Of a stretch of 64,000 nucleotides of DNA, positions 24,893 to 34,028 are shown in pieces. Each line of letters opens with the position of its first letter. The first letter of the stretch is position 1. The position numbers were made by a program, and so were the translations under genes. Source of the stretch: JAVBKV01 sp031553885 (GTDB lineage Bacteria; Bacteroidota; Bacteroidia; Bacteroidales; Azobacteroidaceae); NCBI GenBank assembly GCA_031553885.1, contig JAVBKV010000014.1, positions 26,815 through 90,814 of the forward strand, read 5' to 3'. Under the pieces are notes generated by a model that was not told the DNA's origin, searched no databases, and saw only the letters and a program-made list of their open reading frames with translations.

Positions 24893-25732
24893 ATGAAAAA
24901 ATATCCTATTGTTTTTATCATTTTTTATTTCCTTTTTTTATCCTCCTGTAACAACGATAAAAAAGAGGCTCAACAATTATTGGATCAGGCTAAAACGTTC
25001 TGTGAAAGTTCGGATTTTGGTTCGGCCAAACTGACTTTAGACAGCTTGAAGAAGCGTTATCCCAAAGAAGTTGAAATACAAAAAGAAAACCTTCAACTCA
25101 TGCGGTTTGTCGATCTGAAAGAACAGGAAAGAAACATTTTATATTGCGACAGCATGCTGGTCGTAAGACAATTGCAAGCCGATTCTCTCAAACCTCTTTT
25201 TATTTTTGAAAAGGACAAAGAATACGATGAAATCGGAAAATACATCGACAAGCAACAATCGATCGAACGTAATGTGCAACGAAGTTACATCCGTTCGGGA
25301 GTCAACGAACGGGGCGAGATGTACCTGGCCAGCGTGTATTACGGAAGCGGCCCCATTCACCATACCCAACTGAAGGTTTCCAAATCCAACGGAGAATATA
25401 CGGAAACCGCCAGCATTCCTCAGGACGGAGGGCTCAACTATACATTTACCGACCTGGGAATGACGACCGAAGTCGTAACCTACCAGAACGGGAAAGACAG
25501 CAGCGTAATCTCCTTCATCTATAACAACAAGGATCTCCCCCTCAAAGCGGAATACATTGGTAAAAAGAACTATTCATTCACTATTGCTCCGGGAGATAAG
25601 AAATCCCTGGCCAAAACCTTCGAATTAGCTCTGGTACTATATGACCTGGAAAGATTGAAAAAAGAGAAAGAAAAATCCCTTCAACGAATCGAATACCTGC
25701 AATCAAAACTGGAACAACCTGCCGTCAAATAA
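24893..25732 (+). CDS. Lipoprotein of unknown function with N-terminal TPR-like segment
   Basis: This 279-residue protein has a signal peptide ending in lipobox LSSC (Cys19). Residues 25-55 (QLLDQAKTFCESSDFGSAK and on) look like a single TPR-type helix pair. The middle is Gln/Asp/Lys-rich and helical, residues 130-240 look beta-rich, and a charged coiled-coil-like tail (about 250-275) closes the protein. I do not recognise a named family. It follows the Uma2 gene by 11 bases, and its stop overlaps the convergent methyltransferase-glycosyltransferase gene by eight bases. Confidence 0.72.
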   Translation: MKKYPIVFIIFYFLFLSSCNNDKKEAQQLLDQAKTFCESSDFGSAKLTLDSLKKRYPKEVEIQKENLQLMRFVDLKEQERNILYCDSMLVVRQLQADSLKPLFIFEKDKEYDEIGKYIDKQQSIERNVQRSYIRSGVNERGEMYLASVYYGSGPIHHTQLKVSKSNGEYTETASIPQDGGLNYTFTDLGMTTEVVTYQNGKDSSVISFIYNNKDLPLKAEYIGKKNYSFTIAPGDKKSLAKTFELALVLYDLERLKKEKEKSLQRIEYLQSKLEQPAVK

Positions 25733-27128
25733 ATTTGATTTTCCGGGCCGCAAATATGCTCATCCGGATCAACAGCAATCCATGCTTGAACCGGCTGATT
25801 TGGGTACTGCCGTACTGCCTGTCTTTGTAACGGATAATCACTTCCGTAATTTTCAGGTTTTGCTTGGCCGCACCAAATAACAGGTCAAAATCTCCGAAAG
25901 GATCGAAATCTCCGAAATAATCACGGTTCTCTGCAATCGTCCGGTAATCGGAACGATACAAGACTTTAGTCCCGCACAAGGTATCTTTCAGCGGTTGACT
26001 CAGCAGGTACGAAAAAAAAGCACCAAAGAACTTGTTTCCTAATAAATTCAGGAAACGCATGGCATTCTTCTCCATGGGATACACCAACCGGCAACCGTTA
26101 ATAAATTCTCCTTTATTGTAGCGCAATGCATCATAAAATTTGGGAAGCTCTTCCGGCGGCATGGTCAGGTCAGCATCCAGAATCATCAGGATATCGCCCG
26201 AAGCTTCTTCAAAAGCCTCCCGAACCGCATTCCCTTTTCCTTTTCCGGTCTGACGCATTAACTTGATATTTTTATCGGGATAAGCAGCCTTGACCCTTTC
26301 CATTTCTTCATAGGTATTGTCAGAAGAATTGCCCTCTATAAAGATAAATTCCTGAAAAATTCCAAAAACAGGAGTCCGTAAAACAGCATTTTCAATATTT
26401 CCTCTTTCGTTCCGGGCCGGAACAACGATACTTACACTTGCTTCCAGATCCTCACTCAATATCGGACGGGCAACCAGAAAACTAACTAAGTTCAGGCCTC
26501 GTAATCCGGGAAGATTCGCAAAAATACGGTTAACCAGAAAGCTAAGGCCGGGAATGTTCATCGGTAATCCGATTTTCTTTTCCTTTTTGATCAACTGAAA
26601 GTTTTCTAATTGCAACAAATTTTCCACATCCCGGTTCGAAAACCAGTTCTGATTAGGCTGTTTTTGTTTCAACCCAAGCAATTCCAATATTTTAATCAGA
26701 AGTTCCCAGGCAAAATTGTACTGGGAAATGACAATCCGGGTTTGAGGATGGCAAAGATGACGGATCTGATGAATCGCTTTCTGAGCATCCCACAAGCAAC
26801 CCAGGGTATCACTGAAAATAATGTAATCGAAAACTTCTTCCGACTTTAACTCTTCCACATCCAACACCTTGAAGTGAAGATCCGGATATTTTTTTTCGGC
26901 AATGGCAATCACTTCCGGAGCAAAATCAATTCCTACGCCATAAACCGGTTTTACGGCATGCAGCAGATCCCCGGACCCGCAACCGATCTCTATTACCCGT
27001 TTTCCTTCCGGGATAATAAATGAAAAATATTTTTCCAGTAATTTATGATAGTAGCGGTTTTTTTTATTCCATTTTTCGCGTTTAAAAGCCGTATTCCGAT
27101 AAAAATTCAGTACATCTTCTTTAGTCAT
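25725..27128 (-). CDS. Fusion of a class I SAM methyltransferase and a GT2-family glycosyltransferase
   Basis: In this 467-residue protein residues about 1-200 form a SAM-dependent methyltransferase with motif I VIEIGCGSGD (45-54). Residues about 230-467 form a family 2 glycosyltransferase like dolichyl- or undecaprenyl-phosphate sugar synthases, with SIVVPARNE (233-241), IEGNSSDNT (264-272) and the metal-binding DAD at 318-320. No membrane segment is obvious, although the hydrophobic linker around 193-222 may touch the membrane. The divergent neighbour at 27191-29122 is a GT-C-type membrane protein. The likely scheme is that the GT2 part loads a sugar onto a polyprenyl phosphate for use by the neighbour, with the methyltransferase acting on the same or a related substrate. 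Domain calls are firm, substrates unknown. Confidence 0.83.
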   Translation of the reverse strand: MTKEDVLNFYRNTAFKREKWNKKNRYYHKLLEKYFSFIIPEGKRVIEIGCGSGDLLHAVKPVYGVGIDFAPEVIAIAEKKYPDLHFKVLDVEELKSEEVFDYIIFSDTLGCLWDAQKAIHQIRHLCHPQTRIVISQYNFAWELLIKILELLGLKQKQPNQNWFSNRDVENLLQLENFQLIKKEKKIGLPMNIPGLSFLVNRIFANLPGLRGLNLVSFLVARPILSEDLEASVSIVVPARNERGNIENAVLRTPVFGIFQEFIFIEGNSSDNTYEEMERVKAAYPDKNIKLMRQTGKGKGNAVREAFEEASGDILMILDADLTMPPEELPKFYDALRYNKGEFINGCRLVYPMEKNAMRFLNLLGNKFFGAFFSYLLSQPLKDTLCGTKVLYRSDYRTIAENRDYFGDFDPFGDFDLLFGAAKQNLKITEVIIRYKDRQYGSTQISRFKHGLLLIRMSIFAARKIKFI

Positions 27129-27190
27129 ACATTAAAAATGCTTAAATTCGCCGCAAGATACGAAGAAAATAAGGAATACGATCAATTACA

Positions 27191-29122
27191 ATGGCAAAAA
27201 AGAAAGACATTCAGGTTCCGAAAACCTTTTTGGAACAGTTAGACGAACATTTTGAGAAAAAAGAAAAAGTTTATTTCTGGATATTGTTCGGGATATGCAC
27301 ATTATTTTGCATACTGCTCTATGATCCGCGTGTCAGCCTGGCCGGCGACGACTCGGCTTATATCTTACGGGCGCTCGAATTCGGGAAAAATTTTGCATTC
27401 CCCGATTTTCAGGGACCTTTGTTCCCCATGGCCTTAAGCCCGCTTACACTCTTGTTCGGATTATCGCTTTTTCCGCTCAAATTGTTTTCCTTAGCTTCAA
27501 TTGTCGCCTTCTTTTATTTCACTTACATTACTTTCCGGAAAAAAATTCCGGGATCTTTATTATTTACCCTGTTGCTGTTAACGGCCATTAACTCCCACGT
27601 ACTTTATTATGCATCACAAACATTCAGTGAAGCATTTTACATGCTCCTGCAATCCGTGGTACTGTTGGTTTTTTCCCGCTTCTTCCTCCAACCCGAAAAC
27701 CAGGACATAAAAATCGTATCATTTATCAAGAGGCATGCCTGGCTGGCGCTGTCTGTACTGGCCCTCGCGCTTACTCGTTCTGTTGGGTTTTCGGCTATTA
27801 TTGCTGTCTTCGGTTACTTTATTTTTTATAAGGAATGGAAAAACGCCGGAGCTGCCATTCTCAGTTTCGGGTTGTTGTTCGTATTGTACCAGGGTGTGAA
27901 ATGGGCAATCTGGGGTGACGGGAGTCTTCAGTTTTCCGGACAAAGCAGTTCGTTATTCAGTAAAAATTATTACAGTCCGGAATCCGGAAGAGAAAACCTA
28001 GCCGGCTTTATCATTCGTCTCTGGGATAATTCCCGCCTTTACCTGTCCGAAATACTGCCTTCACTCGCCGGGATCAGAGACCTGAGAGAAAATGCCAACG
28101 GACCGGGAATGTTAACCGGTTACAATACCCTGACAACGCTTTTGATTTACGCGATTGCGATTACAGGCTTATTCTTCTCTTACAGAAGAAATAAGCTCAT
28201 TTTCTTTTCCGGAATTATATGCGGATGTTTTTTACTTGTTTCTTTTGTCTCCCTGCAAACATTCTGGTACCAGTCACGGTTGATTATACCCGCTTATCCA
28301 CTCATTATCCTCTTGCTGTTCGCAGGATTATATTACCTGCTCAAAGAAAAAAAAGGCTTAAAGAACGTCCAGTTTCTGTTTGTTATTCCTATCATTTTTA
28401 TGTTTTTCGGAGGAATAAGCGACAGTGTAAAAAACATTACGGAAGCGCGGAAAATAAAAAATGAATACAGTGGTCTGACACCCGACTGGATTCACTTCGC
28501 CGAAGCCAGCGAATGGGCTGGTAAAAACCTGGCGAACAACGACCTTGTAGCCAGCAGAAAACCTACCATATCCATGATCTACTCGAAAGGAAAAATCTTT
28601 CACGGAATTTATTCCGTGCCGGGAGAAGACCCTAAAAAATTCATGGAAGAATGGCAACAGCGACCTGGCAGATTCATTGTCTTAAAAGAACCGGGTAATG
28701 AGCAATACAACGGAATACGAACCCGGTTGTATGCACGAATCATACAGGAAGACCGGATGTTCCTGCTAATGAAAAAAAACAACGAGACGGTCCAACTGGC
28801 CGACTCGTTGCAATTACCGGTTGTTGATCCGGCAGAAGTAATTTCGATCATCTCTGCCCAACCAGACCGGCCGCCGTTGATTTATAGCGCTGATTCCCTG
28901 GTCAGGCAACTGAAGGAAGGAAAGGTTACTCATATTCTTTCTGCAAATCTCCGGGCCAATCCGGCTGCCAAAGGAGCCGGAACCATCAATACGGTAGAAA
29001 GATACATGTTCATTATTGCTGAAAAATATCCGGATGCATTTGTCCTGGTTCAACAATTCGGACAGGACAATGACGAACCGGCTTACATTTATAAGATCGA
29101 CTGGGAAAGCATAGGGAATTAA
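27191..29122 (+). CDS. Polytopic GT-C-type glycosyltransferase-like membrane protein
   Basis: This 643-residue protein has a charged N-terminus, then about 10-12 hydrophobic segments up to residue 410, and a soluble C-terminal domain of about 220 residues. The first extracytoplasmic loop carries GDDSAYI (Asp53-Asp54), as in GT-C enzymes (GT39/ArnT/PMT type) that use polyprenyl-phosphate sugars. It is transcribed away from the methyltransferase-GT2 fusion gene with a 62-base gap, which fits a donor-maker and donor-user pair. Its stop codon shares the palindrome TTAA with the stop of gdhA on the other strand. The substrate cannot be read from the sequence. Confidence 0.7.
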   Translation: MAKKKDIQVPKTFLEQLDEHFEKKEKVYFWILFGICTLFCILLYDPRVSLAGDDSAYILRALEFGKNFAFPDFQGPLFPMALSPLTLLFGLSLFPLKLFSLASIVAFFYFTYITFRKKIPGSLLFTLLLLTAINSHVLYYASQTFSEAFYMLLQSVVLLVFSRFFLQPENQDIKIVSFIKRHAWLALSVLALALTRSVGFSAIIAVFGYFIFYKEWKNAGAAILSFGLLFVLYQGVKWAIWGDGSLQFSGQSSSLFSKNYYSPESGRENLAGFIIRLWDNSRLYLSEILPSLAGIRDLRENANGPGMLTGYNTLTTLLIYAIAITGLFFSYRRNKLIFFSGIICGCFLLVSFVSLQTFWYQSRLIIPAYPLIILLLFAGLYYLLKEKKGLKNVQFLFVIPIIFMFFGGISDSVKNITEARKIKNEYSGLTPDWIHFAEASEWAGKNLANNDLVASRKPTISMIYSKGKIFHGIYSVPGEDPKKFMEEWQQRPGRFIVLKEPGNEQYNGIRTRLYARIIQEDRMFLLMKKNNETVQLADSLQLPVVDPAEVISIISAQPDRPPLIYSADSLVRQLKEGKVTHILSANLRANPAAKGAGTINTVERYMFIIAEKYPDAFVLVQQFGQDNDEPAYIYKIDWESIGN

Positions 29123-30453
29123 AGAATCCCCTGTGCCATCATTGCTTTGGCCACTTTCATAAAGCCGGCAATGTTAGCTCCTTTTACATAGTCGATGTAT
29201 CCGTCGGAAGTTTTTCCGTACTTTACACACTGTATGTGAATATCGGACATAATCCGTTTGAGTTTTTCATCTACTTCTCCCCGGCTCCAGTTCAGACGCA
29301 TGGAATTTTGTGTCATTTCCAATCCGGATGTAGCGACTCCGCCCGCATTGGCAGCTTTACCCGGAGCATAGAGTATTTTGGCCGATTGGAAGACTGCAAT
29401 TGCTTCCGGAGTGGAAGGCATGTTAGCCCCTTCGGAAACAGCAATACAACCATTGGCAACCAGCTTTTGAGCATCATCTCCGTCCAACTCGTTCTGTGTG
29501 GCAGAAGGTAATGCAATATCCCCTTTTTCAGCCCAGACGCGACCTCCCGGGACGTATTTACAACCATATTGTTCCGCATATTCCCGGATTCTTCCGCGTT
29601 GGATATTTTTCAGTTCCATAATAAAATCCAGTTTTTCCCGGGTAATCCCATCCGGATCATAAATATAGCCATCTGAATCAGATAAGGTTACAGGAATAGC
29701 CCCCAGTTCAATCAATTTTTCACAGGTGTATTGAGCTACATTTCCGGATCCGGAAACCAGGCATTTTTTACCTTTGATATCAATGTTCCGGGTTTTCAGC
29801 ATTTCCAGTAAGAAATAGATGTTACCATAACCGGTTGCTTCCGGACGGATCAGAGAACCTCCGAACTCAATGCCTTTTCCCGTAAAAGTACCCGTGTTTT
29901 CCCGGGCCAGTTTTTTGTACATTCCGAACATATAGGCCACTTCACGACCGCCGACACCGATATCTCCGGCAGGAACATCCGTATCCGGACCAATGTGTCT
30001 CCATAATTCCAGAACAAAAGCCTGGCAGAAGCGCATAATTTCAGAAGCAGACTTACCCCTGGGAGAAAAATCAGAGCCTCCTTTTCCTCCACCCATAGGC
30101 AAGGTCGTCAATGAATTTTTGAATGTTTGTTCAAAAGCCAGAAACTTCAGGATAGAAGAATTGACCGAAGAGTGAAAGCGGATTCCGCCTTTATACGGAC
30201 CAATTGCATTGTTATGCTGGATACGGTATCCCATATTGGTATGGATTTTACCTTTATCATCCGCCCAGGTAACCCGGAACGAAAAAATCCGGTCTGGAAT
30301 GCACAGTCTTTCAATCAGATTAGCTCTTTCAAATTCCGGATGTTGATTGTAAACCTCTTCTATGGATTCCAACACTTCCGTTACGGCCTGATGGTATTCA
30401 GATTCATTGGGGAATCTTCTCTTCAAATCGTTCAATACTTCTTGCACTTTCAT
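29119..30453 (-). CDS. gdhA: Glutamate dehydrogenase (NADP-type, hexameric class I)
   Basis: GdhA interconverts 2-oxoglutarate plus ammonia with glutamate and is a main ammonia-assimilation enzyme in Bacteroidota. The 444-residue protein has the substrate-site PMGGGKGGSDF (catalytic-site Lys124), PAGDIGVGGRE near 161-171, and an NAD(P)-binding GSGNVAQY in the second domain. The length matches the 445-450-residue NADP-dependent class. Cofactor preference is taken from length class and overall likeness. It is a single gene with its own promoter on the minus strand. Confidence 0.95.
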   Translation of the reverse strand: MKVQEVLNDLKRRFPNESEYHQAVTEVLESIEEVYNQHPEFERANLIERLCIPDRIFSFRVTWADDKGKIHTNMGYRIQHNNAIGPYKGGIRFHSSVNSSILKFLAFEQTFKNSLTTLPMGGGKGGSDFSPRGKSASEIMRFCQAFVLELWRHIGPDTDVPAGDIGVGGREVAYMFGMYKKLARENTGTFTGKGIEFGGSLIRPEATGYGNIYFLLEMLKTRNIDIKGKKCLVSGSGNVAQYTCEKLIELGAIPVTLSDSDGYIYDPDGITREKLDFIMELKNIQRGRIREYAEQYGCKYVPGGRVWAEKGDIALPSATQNELDGDDAQKLVANGCIAVSEGANMPSTPEAIAVFQSAKILYAPGKAANAGGVATSGLEMTQNSMRLNWSRGEVDEKLKRIMSDIHIQCVKYGKTSDGYIDYVKGANIAGFMKVAKAMMAQGIL

Positions 30454-30493
30454 AATAAATTCTTTTCAATTATATTTTACACTAAAAACGACA

Positions 30494-30523
30494 CAAAAAT
30501 ACATCATTTTATTTAATCCCAAA
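30494..30523 (-). promoter_or_regulatory. Candidate gdhA promoter (TTTG, 18-base spacer, TATTTTTG)
   Basis: On the minus strand TTTG at 30523-30520 and TATTTTTG at 30501-30494 match the Bacteroidota -33 and -7 elements with 18 bases between. The predicted start site would give a leader of about 35 bases. The remaining gap from 30524 to 30854 is very AT-rich. It includes the tandem GTACTTTAA repeat near 30783-30801, before the DUF4136 gene; I see no gene in it. Confidence 0.6.
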
Positions 30524-30854
30524 ACAAAAAGGAAGATAATATGTAATTTTAATTATATATTGACACAAATCCACCTTTTATTTTTCAAAAAAAGAAACCC
30601 GTCACCTATCTATCGAAAAACATTTTTCCTAAAAAAAGAATATTCACAGACAAAGTTACAAATAAAATTTATTTTCCTTGATAATCAACGAATAAGAATC
30701 ATTTCAAAGATCATTTACTCTTTCATTTTATAACTTTTTCATACAACTTGTTAAACTTTTTTATGGAAAGTAATGTTCTTATTGTACTTTAAGTACTTTA
30801 AGGCAAATTTAATAGAACAGTCGAAGATTATTAACTTATTTACAATTAAATTTT

Positions 30855-31496
30855 ATGAAAAGTAGGATTAACATTGGAATTTTATCGGTCTTATTTTCGG
30901 TATTTTTCATGACTTCTTGCGAAAATTATCCGGGATACGACGATTATGTTGACGAACAGCTGGTCACCGTGTCCAGTTATAACGCTAAGACAAACTTTAC
31001 TCAATACAAGACGTTCTCCATTGCTGATACGGTGGCTCTTGTTGATAATGGAACAGTAACCAAAGTAGCGATAACGGATCCGAAATATCCGGCTCTCCAG
31101 AAATATGCGGAAAAAGTAAAAAGTAACCTGACGGAAGCTGGCTTTACTTATGCGTTGTTAAATCCGGATCTGGGCGTTAACCTTTCTTTGGTTAAGACAA
31201 CCAACACCTATGTTAGTTATCCCTGGTGGTGGTGGGAATATTGTTACTGGGATTATTGGGGTTGTGGATATTATCCGTTCTATCCGTATCCGTATCCTGT
31301 TGTTGTAGGCGGATATAGCGTTGGTGTACTGGCTATGGATATGTTCGATTTGAAAAATATTACTGACAATAAGGTACCGGCCATTTGGACAGGAATTGTA
31401 AGAGGCTTATATACAGGCACTCATACAGATCAGGAAATCAGTGCTGCCATTGACCAATGTTTTGACCAATCGGCTCCATTCAACAATAAAAAGTAA
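30855..31496 (+). CDS. DUF4136-type lipoprotein with aromatic/proline-rich segment
   Basis: This 213-residue protein has lipobox TSC (Cys22). Residues 45-110 (TQYKTFSIADTV through LTEAGFTYA) follow the DUF4136 pattern, in which a short-lived-looking beta/alpha domain begins Y-K-T-F/Y. A striking low-complexity stretch at about 123-153 is almost all Trp, Tyr, Pro and Gly (SYPWWWWEYCYWDYWGCG and on). DUF4136 proteins are common Bacteroidota envelope lipoproteins of unknown role. The next gene encodes an outer-membrane barrel 28 bases away, and the two probably form an operon. Confidence 0.78.
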   Translation: MKSRINIGILSVLFSVFFMTSCENYPGYDDYVDEQLVTVSSYNAKTNFTQYKTFSIADTVALVDNGTVTKVAITDPKYPALQKYAEKVKSNLTEAGFTYALLNPDLGVNLSLVKTTNTYVSYPWWWWEYCYWDYWGCGYYPFYPYPYPVVVGGYSVGVLAMDMFDLKNITDNKVPAIWTGIVRGLYTGTHTDQEISAAIDQCFDQSAPFNNKK

Positions 31497-31524
31497 TAAC
31501 ACCTATTAAAAAAAGATTAAAAAT

Positions 31525-32157
31525 ATGAAAAAGATAATTGCTATTACGTTGTTTGCTTTAGTGGGCATTGCTACCAGTTCGCAGGCTCAAAGGAAACAGT
31601 ATTATGACTTAGGATGGGATGTGGCAGTCCCAATGGGTGACTTTTCTAATTACATCTCCAACACGAGTTTACGTGGAGGTACTTTTGGAGGAAATGTTTT
31701 CCTTACAGAAGCTTTTTCCGTCGGGTTCAAATTCGGATACAATTCTTTTTCCGAAAATGTTCCTACCAAAACATATGTCATGACCGAAGATAACGGATAT
31801 ACGAAAGTGGTAACGGCTTCCAGCTATAATTTCATGGTGAATGCACCGATGCAGGTAGGTGGTTACTATCACTTTGTTACGGACGGACAAATCGAACCCT
31901 ATATCGGATTGGGCTTAGGTGTGAATTACATTACACAGGAAACCCTGGTTCAGGATCTGGACAACTACGACGACCAATGGGCTTTTCTTTTGAACCCGGA
32001 AGTCGGATTAAGGTATCAGTTCAAGGATTCTCCGCTGGCGCTTAAATTAAGAGCCGGATACAATTACAGTTTCAATAAATATAAAACGTGGGGAGTAGAG
32101 TATAAAAACCTGCAAACACTCAACATCGGTTTATCTTTGAGCTGGACGATTCAATAA
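31525..32157 (+). CDS. Small outer-membrane beta-barrel protein
   Basis: This 210-residue protein has a cleavable signal peptide ending near SSQAQ (about residue 21). The rest alternates hydrophobic and polar residues in short strands with Gly/Asn turns, ending in an aromatic-rich last strand (IGLSLSWTIQ). That is the pattern of 8-stranded OmpA/OmpW-like barrels annotated as outer membrane beta-barrel protein in Bacteroidota. No ligand can be inferred. It lies between the DUF4136 lipoprotein and the HAD-type lipoprotein genes. Confidence 0.75.
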   Translation: MKKIIAITLFALVGIATSSQAQRKQYYDLGWDVAVPMGDFSNYISNTSLRGGTFGGNVFLTEAFSVGFKFGYNSFSENVPTKTYVMTEDNGYTKVVTASSYNFMVNAPMQVGGYYHFVTDGQIEPYIGLGLGVNYITQETLVQDLDNYDDQWAFLLNPEVGLRYQFKDSPLALKLRAGYNYSFNKYKTWGVEYKNLQTLNIGLSLSWTIQ

Positions 32158-32201
32158 AATTAAAAGTAACGTTTTCATGTAACAGATAACTTTTTAAGTG
32201 T

Positions 32202-33215
32202 ATGAAAACAATCAAAATGAAAAAAAATTCATTCTTTTTCCTCGTGTTACTGGCAATGACTTCGTTCATTTCCTGTAACACCCAGGAAAAGAAACTACCT
32301 GAAGAAGCGGTAAAAACAGATCCGTTACTTTCCTGGAACGAAACTGCAACAAAAAAAGCCATCATTGACTTTGTTACTGCCGTAACTACGGAAGGAAGCG
32401 CTCAGTTCATCCCGGAAGAAGAACGTATCGCCACTTTTGACAACGATGGTACCTTGTGGTGCGAACAGCCGCTTTACTTTGAAGTCGCTTACTCACTGAG
32501 CGCTATGAAAGACGTGTTCGCCGCAAAACCGGAATTATTGAAGAAACCGGAACTGAAAGCCTTAGCCGACAAAGATATGAAAACATTCATGGCTAGCGGA
32601 GAAAAAGGGATTGCAGAAGTATTTGCTCTTTCTCACACGGTAGTCGGAGTCGATGATTTCAATAAAAGCGTGCAGGCTTGGTTGCAGACAAAGCATGAAA
32701 AATTCGGAAAACCTTACGGGGATCTGACCTATAAACCCATGGTAGAACTGCTGAAATACCTGCGCGATAACCATTTCAAAACATACATTGTTTCCGGTGG
32801 CTCCAGCATGTTTATGCGGAATTTCACAGAAAAGGCATACGGAATCCCCCCCGAACAGGTAATAGGAACAATGCTGAAAGCAGAATTCAAACCGGACACT
32901 TACCAGGTGGTTTTCACTCCTGAGCTTTTCCATAATGATGATCATGGAGGCAAACCGATCGGTATCGCTCAATTCATCGGGAGAAAACCGGTATTGGCTT
33001 TCGGTAATTCCGACGGTGACCTGGAAATGCTGCAATATACAGCTACCAATACCCGCCCGAACCTCTGCCTCCTCCTGCATCATACCGATGCGGAAAGAGA
33101 ATACGCTTATGACCGGGAATCACACATCGGCCAGCTGAACAAAGCACTGGACGAGGCGATTGCCAAAGGTTGGATTGTCACAGATATGGCAAAAGACTGG
33201 AAAATCGTGTTTTAG
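32202..33215 (+). CDS. Exported HAD-superfamily phosphatase-like lipoprotein
   Basis: This 337-residue protein has lipobox FISC (Cys25); an internal Met6 is an alternative start. The HAD catalytic motifs are complete: motif I TFDNDGT (nucleophile Asp80, Asp82), motif II VSGGS near 199, and motif IV FGNSDGDLEML near 266. The enzyme should be a Mg-dependent phosphohydrolase outside the cytoplasm, attached to a membrane. Most HAD enzymes are cytoplasmic, so the lipid anchor is notable, though homologues with this layout are known in Bacteroidota. The substrate is unknown. It is 44 bases after the barrel gene. Confidence 0.82.
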   Translation: MKTIKMKKNSFFFLVLLAMTSFISCNTQEKKLPEEAVKTDPLLSWNETATKKAIIDFVTAVTTEGSAQFIPEEERIATFDNDGTLWCEQPLYFEVAYSLSAMKDVFAAKPELLKKPELKALADKDMKTFMASGEKGIAEVFALSHTVVGVDDFNKSVQAWLQTKHEKFGKPYGDLTYKPMVELLKYLRDNHFKTYIVSGGSSMFMRNFTEKAYGIPPEQVIGTMLKAEFKPDTYQVVFTPELFHNDDHGGKPIGIAQFIGRKPVLAFGNSDGDLEMLQYTATNTRPNLCLLLHHTDAEREYAYDRESHIGQLNKALDEAIAKGWIVTDMAKDWKIVF

Positions 33216-33230
33216 AACTAAAAAATAAGA

Positions 33231-33332
33231 ACCAGGAAACAAGAACTAAGAATTTGAATTATCTTTGCCTTCTCATATTCGTCAATGCAAGGTTTTAGCT
33301 CTTAGTTTTTAGTTCTTAGCTCTTAGTTTTAT
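33231..33332 (+). promoter_or_regulatory. trmD upstream region: -7 element flanked by AAGAACTAAG-type inverted repeats
   Basis: TATCTTTG at 33260-33267 is a good -7 element 66 bases before the trmD ATG. Left of it lie AAGAACTAAGAA-type words (33241-33252). Right of it lies a run of TTAGCTCTTAG / TTAGTTCTTAG words (about 33295-33329) that are their reverse complements. The two arms could pair around the promoter. No TTTG -33 element was found. Confidence 0.4.
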
Positions 33333-34025
33333 ATGCGTATCGATATAATTACTGTACTCCCGGAGATGCTGGAAAGTCCCCTGAACTGCTCAATTCTGAA
33401 AAGAGCTCAGGATAAAGGACTGGTAGAAATACGAATCCACAATCTCCGGGAGTATTCATTGGATCAAAAACACAAAAGGATCGATGATTACCCTTTTGGA
33501 GGTACAGCCGGTATGGTCATGCAGTGCGAACCGATCGACCGTGCCATCTCCTTTTTAAAAGGACAACGACACTACGACGAAGTGATTTATACTTCTCCCG
33601 ATGGGGAACGATTCTCCCAGCCGCTGGCCAACCGGCTGTCCCTGTGCGAAAATATGATTATTCTTTGCGGACATTACAAAGGAATCGATTACCGCATCCG
33701 AGAACACCTTATTACCCGCGAAATTTCCATCGGCGATTACGTGCTGACGGGAGGAGAACTAGCCGCTGCTGTCATGACGGATGCCATTGTACGCTTAATT
33801 CCCGGAGCGATCGGTGACGAACAATCGGCACTGTCGGATTCTTTCCAGGACAACCTGCTGGCACCTCCGGTGTATACCCGTCCTTCTGATTACAAGGGAT
33901 GGAAAGTCCCCGACATACTGCTTTCCGGACACGAAGCCCGTATCCGGGAATGGGAATTGCAACAATCCATTGAACGAACCCAGCGATTGAGGCCGGACCT
34001 GTTGGAAGGAAACGAACCGCACTGA
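33333..34025 (+). CDS. trmD: tRNA (guanine37-N1)-methyltransferase
   Basis: TrmD methylates G37 next to the anticodon, preventing +1 frameshifting. The 230-residue SPOUT-class enzyme starts MRIDIITVLPEM, with DDYPFGGTAGMVMQ near 49-62, the knot-forming ILCGHYKGID and ISIGDYVLTGGELAA segments, and a C-terminal helical domain. These are complete and in order, and the length is normal. It is a single gene, convergent with the MG2/TonB-plug operon four bases downstream. Confidence 0.96.
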   Translation: MRIDIITVLPEMLESPLNCSILKRAQDKGLVEIRIHNLREYSLDQKHKRIDDYPFGGTAGMVMQCEPIDRAISFLKGQRHYDEVIYTSPDGERFSQPLANRLSLCENMIILCGHYKGIDYRIREHLITREISIGDYVLTGGELAAAVMTDAIVRLIPGAIGDEQSALSDSFQDNLLAPPVYTRPSDYKGWKVPDILLSGHEARIREWELQQSIERTQRLRPDLLEGNEPH

Positions 34026-34028
34026 CCT

